5,666 bases of DNA from assembly GCA_027489105.1 (NCBI GenBank), contig JAIYAJ010000510.1, positions 1 to 5,666 on the forward strand, written 5' to 3'. The notes below the pieces were generated by a model. The model ran no database searches. It had not been told where the DNA came from and saw nothing but the letters and a program-made list of their open reading frames with translations. Numbering within the stretch: the first letter of the stretch is position 1; each line of letters starts with the position of its first letter. The stretch is from Zymomonas sp. (GTDB lineage: Bacteria > Pseudomonadota > Alphaproteobacteria > Sphingomonadales > Sphingomonadaceae). Of this stretch, positions 5,666 through 5,666 are shown one piece after another. Both the position numbers and the translations under genes were made by a program.

Positions 5666-5666
5666 C

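Overview
The window is GC-rich with strong G/C preference at third codon positions, and it reads as chromosomal DNA from an alphaproteobacterium, most likely a sphingomonad. That is inferred from the GC-rich codon use, the short AFA|Q-processed outer-membrane protein, a CHASE4-like receptor and a GGAAC-N16-CGTT stress promoter of the EcfG type. No rRNA, tRNA, CRISPR array, insertion sequence or replication origin is visible.

Layout. (1) Positions 21-2258 (+) are one long open frame for a large exported-looking, beta-rich protein of unknown function. Its 5' end is problematic: there is an in-frame TAG at 18-20, and no ordinary start codon before GTG 195 although the stretch in between looks coding. 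(2) Convergent to it, 2323-2877 (-) encodes a 184-residue outer-membrane beta-barrel protein with a signal peptide, a clear ribosome binding site and its own intrinsic terminator at 2269-2301. (3) Positions 2878-3395 hold no convincing gene. They contain a symmetric operator-like site, a one-turn direct repeat, an AT-rich island (39 of 120 bases G/C by hand count) and two short palindromes. (4) Positions 3396-3662 (+) encode only the C-terminal soluble domain of a DUF421/YetF-type membrane protein, and the membrane part is missing. (5) Positions 3691-3789 (+) form a compact RNA-gene-like unit: an EcfG-type promoter, a hairpin with a cytosine-rich loop, a second C-run and a strong intrinsic terminator. 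(6) Positions 3818-5665 (-) encode a CHASE4-like methyl-accepting chemotaxis receptor whose signalling tip is degenerate. Its start sits at the window edge.

The most interesting element is the unit at 3691-3789. It has the architecture of a general-stress-response small RNA of about 68 nt, similar in outline to Caulobacter GsrN, which is sigma-T dependent and has a C-rich loop. If it is expressed, the window links an envelope protein, a decayed envelope/stress gene and a sensory receptor around a stress-induced RNA regulator. The functional link to the neighbours is inference; only the promoter, hairpins and terminator are seen directly.
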